Shown here: one piece after another, positions 34,758-46,310 of the stretch
Layout of the letters: each line of letters begins with the position of its first letter
How positions within the stretch are numbered: the stretch's first letter is position 1
Program-made: the position numbers and the translations under genes
The notes under the pieces: generated by a model
What the model was told of the DNA's origin: nothing
Database searches by the model: none
What the model saw: the letters and a program-made list of their open reading frames with translations, nothing else
Source: Salvelinus alpinus
Lineage: Eukaryota; Chordata; Actinopteri; Salmoniformes; Salmonidae
Assembly: GCF_045679555.1 (NCBI RefSeq)
Contig: NC_092094.1
Location: 12,471,612 to 12,535,611 of the forward strand
Direction of reading: 5' to 3'
DNA length: 64,000 nt

Positions 34758-35624
34758 ACCGAGGCACTAAAATTACAAATGAACTTTCCTATGGATACAA
34801 AAGGGTAATGAATTCTTTATAAACCTCTCTCAGTGTAAGGGAATTGCCAGAGCCAGGAAGCCAGTGTCTCTTGTGGAGATGAGAGAAATTTCAAACACAG
34901 AGTTTCTTGTGCCTCACTGGTTATGCTTCATATTATATACCCTCTATTTATCTGCCTTTAGATTACACTCTCTTCACTATCTTTCAAACTCTGTTATATG
35001 CTCTTATCTGAAGCCCAGAACAGACAACAGACTGCTCCCTGTGAACATGGCTTTTATATTGACCACTTTGGAGAAAGTCTGGGTCCAAACACTGTTTGAA
35101 ACCTTTCAGCGTTTGCATTAGCCTGCCTGGAGTGCCGGATGGGTTGACAGTTACTGCGACTCTTCTATTTGCCCAGATTCCGTTTTTGAAATGATTTCCA
35201 ATCATATTTGAACTCAGGTCTGCTATGGCGCATGATGAGCAACCTACCCTGCCAGGCCTAGAATCCAGCTGAAAGAGCCAGACCAAGCCTGTACCGCTAT
35301 GGCCTGGTTCCACATTCTCTGTAGTTGCTGGAACTGTGCTAGAAAGGGCAACATGGAAATAAAACTTCACAGCCAGCACTGCCCATGGGAGGCACAGTTC
35401 TATCCAGATGATATATGTATCTGTGAATCTGCCCTGCTATCTTGCATTATTGATAAGGAGTGTGGTGAATGTGATCATTAATATATTTAAATATTGATTT
35501 AGCTCTTTCCTTCATTAGTAACATTACAGTACCCTTCTGTGGCAAAGGAAGCCTTGTAGGATGGAAATGATAGTTTAACTGACAGCTCCATTGCATGACT
35601 ATATTGTTTATATTAAAAGCCTGT
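34758..35624. other. Non-coding, nothing recognised
   Basis: No supported gene or repeat family. The plus and minus ORFs of 60-131 codons overlap one another and show no domain. Confidence 0.4.
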
Positions 35625-36071
35625 TGTCACGATCGTCTTTAGGTGAAAGAGAGGACCAAGGCGCAGCGTGATATAGATACATCTTCTTTTATTTGAGAAG
35701 ATGAAACGAACACGAAACTAATACAAACTAAACAAAACAACCGTGAAGCTAACAAACGAAAGTGCAGACACAAGCTACTAACGTCAAACATAGACAATTA
35801 CCCACAACCTACCTAATGCCTATGGCTGCCTTAAATATGGCTCCCAATCAGAGACAACGATAGACAGCTGTCTCTGATTGAGAACCAATCCAGGCAACCA
35901 TAGACTTACATAAACACCTACACTGAACACAACCCCATGAACTCTACAAACCCCCCTATACAATACAAACACCCTAGACTAGACAAAAAACACACAAACA
36001 TCCCCCATGTCACACCCTGACCTAACTAAAATAATAAAGAAAAAAAAGATAAATAAGGCCAGGGCGTGACA
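35625..36071 (-). mobile_element. Solo LTR (Gypsy-type), TSD CCTGT
   Basis: TGTCACGATC at 35625 to GCGTGACA at 36071, flanked by perfect CCTGT duplications (35620-35624 and 36072-36076). Reverse orientation. It shares the AGACAGCTGTCTCTGATTG segment and the GACCAAGGCGCAGCGTG end with the LTRs at 22171 and 59681, so it belongs to the same broad family. Confidence 0.9.
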
Positions 36072-37955
36072 CCTGTCGTGTGTGTGGTGGGTCTGGGAGG
36101 GTACTGAACTGTGACAGCAAAAATAACAACATTTCCATTGTCTCTGTATAACGAAGCAACAAAGATGTATTGTATTTGTATGACAGAAAGGAGATATCCA
36201 GTTGAGTGCAGGTAAAAACGTATGCTCTCTGAGAACATCTAGGTAAGCTGTGGGGGACCTAGGTCCATGCAGAAGATTAGCGACTGTATAGTAGAAAGCA
36301 TCCAGTGAGTGAAAAACTGTTAGATGCTCTGTTGTTGTGTAATATTTTTTATTTATTTATTTATTTTTATCTTTATTTATGAAGTTCAAAAAGTTTTTTA
36401 AAAAAAGACGTTATCGAACACTATGTGAACCTCGACGTCATGCTCTGTTTTTAGAGGACAAAGGAAAGAGCGCCATAAAAACAAACAAAATAAACATGAA
36501 ATTAAACATGAAAAAATTAAACATCCCTAAAAGGACCAAAATAAGAAATAACTCTAAGAATTACAGGATTCATTAAATGAAGGGATATATTCCACACACC
36601 CCCGCGTACGTCCCTCTTTTTGTTTATACAATTATTGGGCAAGGTACAATCTGATGGGAGTCCATTTGGACAAAAAAGTAGCCATCTTTAATTGCAACCT
36701 GGTTGTCATATTTTCCATTGCATACACATTTTTCAGTCGTTGAGTCCATTGACTTACGGCTGTGGTTTGAGCCAATTGATCGCAATAATTTTCTGTGCAA
36801 TCATTAACAGTACCCGTAACATTTGGTTTTTATCTTCCAGGTTGCAAGTTATGTGTAATACATTCTAAGTGAGCTGTGAGGAGTATAGGAGTGGACTAAC
36901 TGGCCAACTGACCTGCAGAGGTCACTGGGTGGTGTGACATCCAGCCGTTTGTCACAGTGATGCAGAGCCACCAGGATCTCTTCCAGATTAAAGGTGCCAC
37001 CGCAAAAACCCTCTCATCTCTGTCTCCGTTGCTATGGAGGCCCTGCTTGGAAACCCCATGGGACCCTCAGCCACCGGTATAACAATGAAGAGGGTAGAGA
37101 ACAAACTGCTTGCCTGCATAATATTGCATGCTTGAACAATGCTGCTGTCCTAAAAGCTCACTGAAGAAACAAATCAATTAGAGCCGTACTGTAAACTCCT
37201 GGTAGGCTGCATAGTCTGCTGGGGATATTGGACTTGGTAAAAAATAATAATAATAAAGAAAATGAAACCAGATCTCAAAGGAGAAACACACCTTCTTGAG
37301 GGAGCGTGTCTAACAGAGGAGGAACGTTCATAGAACATCTGCTGCCTGCCAGGGCTTTTACTGCACTGATCCCTACCTGCAGGTCATGATCAAATGTGAC
37401 AACATTAATGATGTACAGGATATGTACAGTACAAAATAAGTAACCACAATTTTCTTTAAATCCCTCAGGGTTAAGTTGCTGAAGTTAAGGGTGGTGTTGG
37501 TAAACAGTTGTCCCTTCTGTACTTAGATAATGAAATGTGGTATTGAATTTCTCAATGATGGTCCTCAGATCCCTTCAGTAGATCTGTACCTGACTGGTGT
37601 CTGATAATTCAAACAGATGTCACCATCTACTACTGTAGGTCTACAATGGCACTATTATTATTGGGAAATATACCATTGGGAAATGAACTTCACATCTGCT
37701 AATCATTGTAGTCTTGTGAAAATGGGCATAAAATAAATGAAAGTGAATACACAGGGAATTGGCTGATCAGCTTGGAGCCACTGCCCTGGCTATAGCGATA
37801 CAGTGTTCTATTTAACTCCATGGCTCTGGTGTACAAACAGCTTACAGCCTTGAATCTAGCCCAGTGACTTTGAAAGGACACAGATAAATGTGTCAGAAAG
37901 CTTTAAGTCGTGAGTTCCTCATCACCCTGCCTGCTTGCCAGCCAGCCAGCTAGCC

Positions 37956-38006
<51 letters not shown>

Positions 38007-38299
38007 TCTCCACACACTCTCCCCCACCCCAACTCCCCCCTCTCTTGTAGCCAAGATCGATTATTCATCATCCAGATGGAGTAACAAAACACCTCTCTGT
38101 CCTCCTCACCTTCATGTAAGAGTAGCAACGAGTGAGTGAATGAATCGCCAAAATAAAGTTGTGAAAGGGAGTAAAAATGGCCAGCTGTTTTGACCAAAGG
38201 TCAAAAAAACAATGTACACAGCGCCTGAGTCCCAAATGGCACCCCATCCCCTATATAGAGCACTTCTTCTGACAATGGCACATAGTGTCCAGGTCAAAT
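36072..38299. other. Non-coding, (CT)n at 37959-38000
   Basis: A pure (CT)n tract lies at about 37959-38000. An AT-rich stretch with TTATTTAT runs at 36345-36370. No gene is supported and no transposon family recognised. Confidence 0.45.
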
Positions 38300-38475
38300 A
38301 TGGGGTGCCAGGTAGCCTAGCGGTTAAGAGTGTTGGTCCAATAACTGAAAGATCGCTGTTTCAAATCCTTGAACTGACAAGGTCAAAAATTCTCTTGATG
38401 TGGCCTTCAGTGAGGAACTACTGTAACTCTAGTTTCTCTGGATAAGAGCATCTGCTAAATGACAAAAATGTAAAT
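38300..38475 (+). mobile_element. tRNA-derived SINE
   Basis: Forward SINE: A-box-like AGGTAGCCTAGCGGTTAAGA, B-box-like GTTTCAAATCC near 38360, GAACTGACAAGGTCAAAAAT, then the shared tail CTGGATAAGAGCATCTGC. Confidence 0.8.
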
Positions 38476-38758
38476 GGTGCCATTTGGAATGCAAAACAGT
38501 ATCTCAGGGTGAGCAAGTTTTCTGTCAAGAGAGATTATGTCACAGATGTTTCAGCAGCATTGACTGGATGGTAGGTGGTATTTTTTTACTTTTTTCTTCA
38601 TTGTAAAAGAATAGTGAGGACATCAAAACTAGTAAACAACACATATGGAATCATTTAGTAACCAAAAAAGTGTTAAACAAATCAAAATATATTTTAGATT
38701 CTTCAAAGTAGCCACCCTTTGCCTTGATAACAGCTTTGCACATTCTTATCATTCTCTC

Positions 38759-39272
38759 TGTTATGCAGATGAATGAGGACCCAAAAGCGACGTAATAGTA
38801 ACAGAGTCTTTATTCCAGTATAAAACAAATAATGAAACTCCTGGAAATAAATCAATGGAAATCCAAAACAGGAAACTGAAATCCTCTCGTCAATAGAGAG
38901 GAACGACTGGAGACGCGACCACAGACTGCAGGTCGCTTCAGGAAGGCACAGGCCGTAGCTGACATAGACACCTGCTCACACGCAGCATCTGAAGAAGGCA
39001 AAAGAACACGACAGGGCGGAACAAGACACAGGAACTGCAAACATCAAACAAGAATCCGACAAGGACAGGAGCGGAAAACAGAGGGAGAAATAGGGACTCT
39101 AATCAGAGGGCAAAATAGGGGACAGGTGTGAAAGAGTAAATGAGGTCGTAGGGAGAATGAGAAACAGCTGGGAGCATGAACGGAACGATAGAGAGAGAGA
39201 AAGAGAAAGAACCTAATAAGACCAGCAGAGGGAAGCACAGGGACAAGACATGATCAAAGACAAAACATGACA
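38759..39272 (-). repeat. 3' LTR of the Gypsy element
   Basis: 514 bp, TGTTATGCAG at the left and CATGACA at the right. It matches the LTR at 43543-44056 in opening, ending and internal sequence. The polypurine tract is adjacent at 39273-39285. Confidence 0.95.
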
Positions 39273-39284
39273 GTACCCCCCCAC

Positions 39285-42200
39285 TCACCGAGCGCCTCCT
39301 GGCGCACTCGAGGAGGAACCCTGGCGGCAACGAAGGAAATCATCGATCAACGAACGGTCCAGCACGTCCCGAGATGGAACCCAACTCCTCTCCTCAGGAC
39401 CGTAACCCTCCCAATCCACTAAGTACTGGTGACCACGTCCCCGAGAACGCATGTCCATGATCTTCCGTACCTTGTAAATAGGAGCGCCCTCGACAAGGAC
39501 GGGGGGGGGGGAGGGAAGACGAACGGGGGCGCGAAGAAAAGGCTTGACACAGGAGACATGGAAGACAGGGTGGACGCGACGAAGATGTTGCGGAAGAAGC
39601 AGTCGCACAGCGACAGGATTGACGACCTGAGAGACACGGAACGGACCAATGAACCGCGGAGTCAACTTGCGAGAAGCTGTCGTAAGGGGAAGGTTACGAG
39701 TGGAAAGCCACACTCTCTGACCGCGACAATACCTAGGACTCTTAATCCTACGCTTATTGGCGGCTCTCACAGTCTGCGCCCTGTAACGGCAAAGTGCAGA
39801 CCTGACCCTCCTCCAGGTGCGCTCACAACGTTGGACAAAAGCCTGAGCGGAGGGAACGCTGGACTCGGCGAGCTGGGACGAAAACAGAGGAGGCTGGTAG
39901 CCAAGACTACTCTGAAACGGGGACAGCCCGGTAGCAGACGAAGGAAGCGAGTTGTGAGCGTACTCAGCCCAGGGGAGCTGTTCTGCCCAAGACGCAGGGT
40001 TTCGAAACGAAAGGCTGCGTAAAATGCGACCAATCGACTGATTGGCCCTTTCTGCTTGACCGTTAGACTGGGGATGAAACCCGGAAGAGAGACTGACGGA
40101 AGCACCAATCAAACGACAGAACTCCCTCCAAAACTGTGACGTGAATTGCGGACCTCTGTCTGAAACGGCGTCTAACGGGAGGCCATGAATTCTGAACACA
40201 TTCTCAATGATGATTTGTGCCGTCTCCTTAGCGGAAGGAAGCTTAGCGAGGGGAATGAAATGTGCCGCCTTAGAGAACCTATCGATAACCGTAAGAATCA
40301 CAGTCTTCCCCGCAGACGAAGGCAGACCGGTAATAAAGTCTAAGGCGATGTGAGACCATGGTCGAGAAGGAATGGGAAGCGGTCTGAGACGACCGGCAGG
40401 AGGAGAGTTACCTGACTTAGTCTGCGCGCAGTCCGAACAAGCAGCCACGAAACGACGCGTGTCCCGCTCCTGAGTAGGCCACCAAAACCGCTGGCGAATA
40501 GAAGCAAGCGTACCCCGAACGCCGGGGTGGCCAGCTAACTTGGCAGAGTGAGCCCACTGAAGAACAGCCAGACGAGTAGAGACAGGAACGAACAGAAGGT
40601 TACTAGGACAAGCGCGCGGCGACGCAGTGTGAGTGAGTGCTTGCTTTACCTGTCTCTCAATTCCCCAGACAGTCAACCCGACAACACGCCCTTCAGGGAG
40701 AATCCCCTCGGGGTCGGTAGAAGCCACAGAAGAACTAAAGAGACGGGATAAGGCATCAGGCTTGGTGTTCTTATTTCCCGGACGATAGGAAATCACGAAC
40801 TCGAAACGAGCGAAAAACAACGCCCAACGAGCTTGACGTGCATTAAGTCGTTTGGCCGAACGGATGTACTCAAGGTTCTTATGGTCAGTCCAAACGACAA
40901 AAGGGACGGTCGCCCCCTCCAACCACTGTCGCCATTCGCCTATGGCTAAGCGGATGGCGAGCAGTTCGCGGTTACCCACATCATAGTTGCGTTCCGATGG
41001 CGACAGGCGATGAGAAAAGTAAGCGCAAGGATGGACCTTATCGTCAGACTGGAAGCGCTGAGACAGAATGGCTCCCACGCCCACCTCTGAAGCGTCAACC
41101 TCGACAATGAATTGTTTAGTGACGTCAGGAGTAACAAGGATAGGAGCGGATGTAAAACGCTTCTTGAGGAGATCAAAAGCTCCCTGGGCGGAACCGGACC
41201 ACTTAAAGCAAGTCTTGACAGAAGTCAGAGCGGTGAGAGGGGCAGCCACTTGACCGAAACTACGAATGAAACGCCGATAGAAATTAGCGAAACCGAGAAA
41301 ACGCTGCAACTCGACACGTGACTTAGGGACGGGCCAATCGCTGACAGCCTGGACCTTAGCGGGATCCATCTGAATGCCTTCAGCGGAAATAACAGAACCG
41401 AGAAAAGTGACAGAGGAGACATGAAAGGCGCACTTCTCAGCCTTCACGTAGAGACAATTCTCTAAAAGGCGCTGGAGTACACGTCGAACGTGCTGAACAT
41501 GAATCTCGAGTGACGGTGAAAAAATCAGGATATCGTCAAGGTAAACGAAAACAAAAATGTTCAGCATGTCTCTCAGTACATCATTAACTAATGCCTGAAA
41601 GACAGCTGGAGCATTAGCGAGACCGAACGGCAGAACCCGGTATTCAAAATGCCCTAACGGAGTGTTAAACGCCGTTTTCCACTCGTCCCCCTCTCTGATG
41701 CGTACGAGATGGTAAGCGTTACGAAGGTCCAACTTAGTAAAGCACCTGGCTCCCTGCAAAATCTCGAAGGCTGACGACATAAGGGGAAGCGGATAACGAT
41801 TCTTAACCGTTATGTCATTCAGCCCTCGATAATCCACGCAGGGGCGCAGAGTACCGTCCTTCTTCTTAACAAAGAAAAATCCCGCTCCGGCGGGAGAGGA
41901 AGAAGGCACCACGGTACCGGCGTCGAGAGAAACAGACAGATAATCCTCGAGAGCCTTACGTTCGGGAGCCGACAGAGAGTATAGTCTACCCCGAGGGGGA
42001 GTGGTCCCCGGAAGGAGATCAATACAACAATCATACGACCGGTGAGGAGGAAGGGAGCTGGCTCTGGACCGACTGAAGACCGAGCGCAGATCATGATATT
42101 CCTCCGGCACTCCTGTCAAATCACCAGGTTCCTCCTGAGTAGAGGGGACAGAAGACACAGGAGGGATAGCAGACATTAAACACTTCACATGACAAGAAAC

Positions 42201-42674
42201 GTTCCAGGATAGAATAGAATTACTAGACCAATTAATAGAAGGATTATGACATACTAGCCAGGGATGACCCAAAACAACAGGTGTAAAAGGTGAACGAAAA
42301 ATCAAAAAGGAAATGGTCTCACTGTGGTTACCAGATACTGTGAGGGTTAAAGGTAGTGTCTCACATCTGATACTGGGGAGAAGACTACCATCTAAGGCGA
42401 ACATGGGCGTGGGCTTCCCTAACTGTCTGAGAGGAATGTCATGTTTCCGAGCCCATGCTTCGTCCATAAAACAACCCTCAGCCCCTGAGTCTATCAAGGC
42501 ACTGCAGGAAGCAGCCGAACCGGTCCAGCGTAGATGGACCGACAAGGTAGTACAGGATCTTGATGGAGAGACCTGAGTAGTAGCGCTCACCAGTAGCCCT
42601 CCGCTTACTGATGAGCTCTGGCTTTTACTGGACATGACATGACAAAATGTCCAGCAGAACCGCAATAGAGGCAA
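39285..42674 (-). CDS. pol: Gypsy pol polyprotein with chromodomain
   Basis: An 1129-codon open frame. Domains in order: aspartic protease with DSGA near residue 62; reverse transcriptase with catalytic YLDD near 378; RNase H beginning VEVDAS near 525; integrase zinc finger HHCC around residues 709-749 ([18 protein letters not shown]); integrase catalytic core with Asp near 779 (ALDFITGLP), Asp near 839 (SDRGPQFTS) and Glu near 875 (QAERAN); and a C-terminal chromodomain around 1050-1110 ([17 protein letters not shown]). The chromodomain places the element among chromoviruses and would target integration to marked chromatin. Order PR-RT-RH-IN is the Ty3/Gypsy order. No stop or frameshift is visible. 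The true N-terminus depends on the frameshift from gag. Confidence 0.96.
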   Translation of the reverse strand: MPLLRFCWTFCHVMSSKSQSSSVSGGLLVSATTQVSPSRSCTTLSVHLRWTGSAASCSALIDSGAEGCFMDEAWARKHDIPLRQLGKPTPMFALDGSLLPSIRCETLPLTLTVSGNHSETISFLIFRSPFTPVVLGHPWLVCHNPSINWSSNSILSWNVSCHVKCLMSAIPPVSSVPSTQEEPGDLTGVPEEYHDLRSVFSRSRASSLPPHRSYDCCIDLLPGTTPPRGRLYSLSAPERKALEDYLSVSLDAGTVVPSSSPAGAGFFFVKKKDGTLRPCVDYRGLNDITVKNRYPLPLMSSAFEILQGARCFTKLDLRNAYHLVRIREGDEWKTAFNTPLGHFEYRVLPFGLANAPAVFQALVNDVLRDMLNIFVFVYLDDILIFSPSLEIHVQHVRRVLQRLLENCLYVKAEKCAFHVSSVTFLGSVISAEGIQMDPAKVQAVSDWPVPKSRVELQRFLGFANFYRRFIRSFGQVAAPLTALTSVKTCFKWSGSAQGAFDLLKKRFTSAPILVTPDVTKQFIVEVDASEVGVGAILSQRFQSDDKVHPCAYFSHRLSPSERNYDVGNRELLAIRLAIGEWRQWLEGATVPFVVWTDHKNLEYIRSAKRLNARQARWALFFARFEFVISYRPGNKNTKPDALSRLFSSSVASTDPEGILPEGRVVGLTVWGIERQVKQALTHTASPRACPSNLLFVPVSTRLAVLQWAHSAKLAGHPGVRGTLASIRQRFWWPTQERDTRRFVAACSDCAQTKSGNSPPAGRLRPLPIPSRPWSHIALDFITGLPSSAGKTVILTVIDRFSKAAHFIPLAKLPSAKETAQIIIENVFRIHGLPLDAVSDRGPQFTSQFWREFCRLIGASVSLSSGFHPQSNGQAERANQSIGRILRSLSFRNPASWAEQLPWAEYAHNSLPSSATGLSPFQSSLGYQPPLFSSQLAESSVPSAQAFVQRCERTWRRVRSALCRYRAQTVRAANKRRIKSPRYCRGQRVWLSTRNLPLTTASRKLTPRFIGPFRVSQVVNPVAVRLLLPQHLRRVHPVFHVSCVKPFLRAPVRLPSPPPVLVEGAPIYKVRKIMDMRSRGRGHQYLVDWEGYGPEERSWVPSRDVLDRSLIDDFLRCRQGSSSSAPGGAR

Positions 42675-43525
42675 AGGCGGTTGGTGATTCTCCGTTCCCT
42701 CTCCTTAGTCGAGATGCGAATACCTCCCAGCTGCATGGGCTCAGTCTCTGAGCCGGTGGGAGGAGATGGTTGAGATGCGGAGAGGGGAAGCACCGTTAAC
42801 GCGAGCTCTCTTCCACGAGCTCGATGACGAAGATCTATCCGTCGTTCTATGCGGATGGCGAGTGCAATCAAAGAGTCCACGCTGGAAGGAACCTCCCGGG
42901 AGAGAATCTCATCCTTAACCTCAGCGTGAAGTCCCTCCAGAAAACGAGCGAGCAACGCCGGCTCGTTCCAGTCACTGGAGGCAGCAAGAGTGCGAAACTC
43001 TATAGAGTAATCCGTTATGGATCGATCACCTTGACATAGGGAAGCCAGGGCCCTGGAAGCCTCCTTCCCAAAAACTGAACGATCAAAAACCCGTATCATC
43101 TCCTCTTTAAAGTTCTGATAATCGTTAGAACACTCAGCCCTTGCCTCCCAGATAGCTGTGCCCCACTCCCGAGCCCGACCAGTAAGGAGTGATATGACGT
43201 AAGCGATCCGAGCTCTCTCTCTTGAGTACGTGTTGGGCTGGAGAGAGAACACAATATCACACTGGGTGAGAAAGGAGCGACACTCAGTGGGCTGCCCAGA
43301 GTAACATGGTGGGTTATTAACCCTAGGTTCCGGAGACTCGGAAGACCAGGAAGTAGCTGGTGGCACGAGACGAAGACTCTGAAACTGTCCAGAGAGATCG
43401 GAGACCTGAGCGGCCAGGGTCTCAACGGCATGACGAGCAGCAAACAATTCCTGCTCGTGTCTGCCGAGCATAGCTCCCTGGAACTCGACGGCAGTGTTGA
43501 GAGAATCCGTAGTCGCTGGGTCCAT
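42605..43525 (-). CDS. gag: Gypsy gag polyprotein
   Basis: Structural capsid/nucleocapsid protein of the retrotransposon. I place the start at the ATG at 43525 (MDPATTDS), just inside the 5' LTR edge. The open frame extends to 43639 but that part lies in the LTR. It is about 306 residues. The middle is the retrotransposon-gag capsid region (FLTQCDIVF, then [13 protein letters not shown]). Near the C-terminus is one CCHC zinc knuckle, [14 protein letters not shown], for RNA binding. It overlaps the pol frame by about 70 bases, with pol in the -1 frame, so Pol is probably made by frameshifting. No stops or breaks. Confidence 0.93.
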   Translation of the reverse strand: MDPATTDSLNTAVEFQGAMLGRHEQELFAARHAVETLAAQVSDLSGQFQSLRLVPPATSWSSESPEPRVNNPPCYSGQPTECRSFLTQCDIVFSLQPNTYSRERARIAYVISLLTGRAREWGTAIWEARAECSNDYQNFKEEMIRVFDRSVFGKEASRALASLCQGDRSITDYSIEFRTLAASSDWNEPALLARFLEGLHAEVKDEILSREVPSSVDSLIALAIRIERRIDLRHRARGRELALTVLPLSASQPSPPTGSETEPMQLGGIRISTKERERRITNRLCLYCGSAGHFVMSCPVKARAHQ

Positions 43526-43542
43526 TCTTGGTCGGATTCGTC

Positions 43543-44056
43543 TGTTATGCAGATGAATGAGGACCCAAAAGCGACGTAATAGTAACAGAGTCTTTATTCC
43601 AGTATAAAACAAATAATGAAACTCCTGGAAATAAATCAATGGAAATCCAAAACAGGAAACTGAAATCCTCTCGTCAATAGAGAGGAACGACTGGAGACGC
43701 GACCACAGACTGCAGGTCGCTTCAGGAAGGCACAGGCCGTAGCTGACATAGACACCTGCTCACACGCAGCATCTGAAGAAGGCAAAAGAACACGACAGGG
43801 CGGAACAAGACACAGGAACTGCAAACATCAAACAAGAATCCGACAAGGACAGGAGCGGAAAACAGAGGGAGAAATAGGGACTCTAATCAGAGGGCAAAAT
43901 AGGGGACAGGTGTGAAAGAGTAAATGAGGTCGTAGGGAGAATGAGAAACAGCTGGGAGCATGAACGGAACGATAGAGAGAGAGAAAGAGAAAGAACCTAA
44001 TAAGACCAGCAGAGGGAAGCACAGGGACAAGACATGATCAAAGACAAAACATGACA
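43543..44056 (-). repeat. 5' LTR of the Gypsy element
   Basis: 514 bp with the same ends as the other LTR. On the minus strand it is followed by only about 17 bases before the gag start at 43525, so the primer-binding region is short. I could not assign the primer tRNA. Confidence 0.95.
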
Positions 44057-45348
44057 CTCTCAACCAGCTTCACCTAGAATGCTTTTCCAACAATCTTGAA
44101 GGAGTTTCCACATATGCTGAGCACTTGTTGGATGCTTTCCCTTCACTCTGCATTCCAACTTCTCCCAAACAATATGAGGTCAGGTGACTGTGGAGGCCAG
44201 GTCATCTGATGCAGCACTCCATCACTCTCCTTCTTGGTCAAATAGCCCTTACACAGACTGGAGGTGTGTTGGGTCATTATCCTGACGAAAAACAAATGAT
44301 AGTCCCACTAAGCGCAAACCAGATGGGATGGAGTATCGCTGCAGAACGCTGTGGTAGCCATGCTGGTTAAGTGTGCTTTGAATACTAAATAAATCACAGA
44401 CAGTGTCACCAGCAAAGCACCCCCACACCATCACACCTCCTCCTCCATGCTTCACGGTGGGAACCACACATGCAGAAATCATCCGTTCACCTACTCTGCG
44501 TGTCACAAAAACACGGCAGTTGGAACCAAAATCTCAAATTTGGACTCATCAGACAAAAGGACAGATTTACACTGGTCTAATGTCCATTGCTCGTGTTTCT
44601 TGGCCCAAGCAAGTATCCACGAAGTCCTGATTCATGCAGTCTCCGCTGAACAGTTGATGTTGAGATGTGTCTGTTACTTGAACTCTATGAAGCATTTATT
44701 TGGGCTGCAATCTGAGGTGCAGTTAACTCTAATGAACTTATCCTCTGCTGCAGAGGTAACTCTGGGTCTTCCTTTCTTGTGGCGGTCCTCATGAGAGCCA
44801 GTTTCATCATAGTGCTTGATGGTTTTTGCAACTGCACAGTTCTTCAAATTTTCCGGATTGACTGACCTTCATGTCTTAAAGTAATGATGGACTGTCGTTT
44901 CACTTTGCTTATTTGAGCTGTTCTTGCCATAATATGGACTTGGTCTTTTACCAAATAGGGCTGACTTCTGTATACCACCCCTACCTTGTCACAACACAAC
45001 TGATTGGTTCAAACGCATTAAGAAGGAAAGAAATTCCACAAATTAACTTTTAAAAAGGCACACCTGTTAATTGAAATGCATGGGAGGTGACTACTTCATG
45101 AAGCTGGTTAAGATAAGGACAAGAGTGTGCAGAGCTGTCATCAAGGCAAAGGGTGGCTACTTTGAATAATCTCAAAAATCAAATATATTTTGATTTGTTT
45201 AACACTTTTTTGGTTACTACATGATTCCATATGTGTTATTTCATATTGTTGATGTCTTCACTATTATTCTATAATGTAGATAATAGTAAAAAAAAATTAA
45301 GAAAAATCCTTGAATGAGTAGGTGTGTCCAAACTTTTGACTGGCACTG

Positions 45349-45974
45349 TATATATAGTATATATATACATATAGATTTCCAAATAGTATATATATATATA
45401 TATGTGTATATATGTATACAGTGCCAGTATGTATATATATACTGTATATATATATATATATATATACTATATGGAAATCTGTTTCAAAGTATTTCTACAC
45501 ATAATAGGGAGATACTGTATATGTGATCGTATTCAAATGTAAACAAGGTTTGAAATTATTATGTTTTAGTCAAATGCTATACCCATCCTTTTGGGTTCTT
45601 GCAGTCAATTTGCATTCTTCAAATTATTTAAATTATGTTCTGGCCCCCTGACCATCCACTTAAGAAAACATCGTCCCGAGGCTGAATCTAGTTTATGATC
45701 CCTGTCTTATTGCCTACCCAAATGAAACCACACATTTTAAAAATATCACTGTAGTTTTTCAAGTGACCATGATTTTGAAGTGAGACAGGGAAAACTCAAT
45801 AGGCTATTCAAATCAGTAATAGGCTAGTCTATAGGCTATACAAAATGTTAATTAATATAAATGTACTTATTCTGTACTTGAACTTCGATTCCATATACCA
45901 GACCCGTATTCTTTTTAGTTGTTGTTGTTTTTACATATAGCGATGAGAGAATAAAACAATAGCCTACAGCTTAC
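45349..45974. other. AT-rich (TA)n block and dispersed repeat
   Basis: 45349-45470 is made of TATATA repeats and short palindromes. 45465-45700 resembles the dispersed repeat at 29750-29990. No gene is seen. Confidence 0.6.
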
Positions 45975-46310
45975 CTTGAGAGATTGGAGCCGAGGGTTCG
46001 CGACTTCTCTCCTCCTCTAGCCTACGTCTTCACCTTCGTTTGGAGTGAAACCAAAAACTGCCAAAACTTCGAAGACTTCGTGGACTGGGTAAACCGATTC
46101 TAATGTTATTTTTCTCTCTGTTTTAAGTATCGTTTTCTGAAATGGAACGTGGTGTGCGCGCTACAGCTGCTGAGCTCGCGCGCCCGGGGTATCGCAGGGA
46201 ATGATGGTGTTTGGAAACAGGCGGCTGATAAACCGAGCAGAATAGAGTGGAGGAGAGGGGGAGCAGAGAGAGAGAGAAAGAGAGAGGGCTTCACGATGGA
46301 GGAGGGGTCG
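45975..46310 (-). promoter_or_regulatory. Candidate SHANK 5' non-coding exon and GC-rich promoter
   Basis: Read on the minus strand, this unusually GC/CpG-rich block (GAGCTCGCGCGCCCGGGG complement at about 46170-46190) ends CTCAAG before GTAAGC at 45974-45969, a strong splice donor. The first SHANK coding exon, about 30 kb downstream, begins just after a good acceptor at 15758. This block lies at the right place and orientation for the gene's first exon. No coding sequence is required. The link is inference. Confidence 0.4.

Larger units (their letters stand above)
38759..44056 (-). mobile_element. Full-length Ty3/Gypsy chromovirus-type element, TSD CTCTC
   Basis: A 5298-bp LTR retrotransposon on the minus strand. 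The 514-bp LTRs at 38759-39272 and 43543-44056 appear identical by eye along their length. CTCTC flanks both sides (38754-38758 and 44057-44061). A C-run/GTACCCCCCC stretch next to the left LTR is the polypurine tract on the coding strand. gag and pol are both uninterrupted. Identical LTRs, intact ORFs and a perfect target duplication indicate a very recent insertion, possibly still competent. Confidence 0.96.
38574..45348 (-). mobile_element. Tc1-like transposon 4, split by a Gypsy element
   Basis: The left part is 38574-38758 (GAACTAGTAAAC-type, AACACATATGGAATCATTTA, CAAAGTAGCCACCCTTTGCC). The right part is 44057-45348, ending TTTTGACTGGCACTG followed by TA. The host sequence reads continuously across the insertion (CATTCTCT then CAACCAGC). 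The transposase is on the minus strand, with remnants at 44249-44506 including VKHGGGGVMVWGCFAGD and the RQDND Asp region, plus further degenerate pieces to about 44930. The outermost left end is missing. Another fragment of this family is at 59402-59571. Confidence 0.88.

Noticed and set aside
34984..35379. 131-codon minus-strand ORF
   Set aside because: No recognisable domain, no splice or start context, and overlapped by plus-strand ORFs; no support for a gene.
39429..40022. 197-codon plus-strand ORF
   Set aside because: Antisense shadow of the Gypsy pol ORF; the same applies to other small ORFs across 39285-43525.
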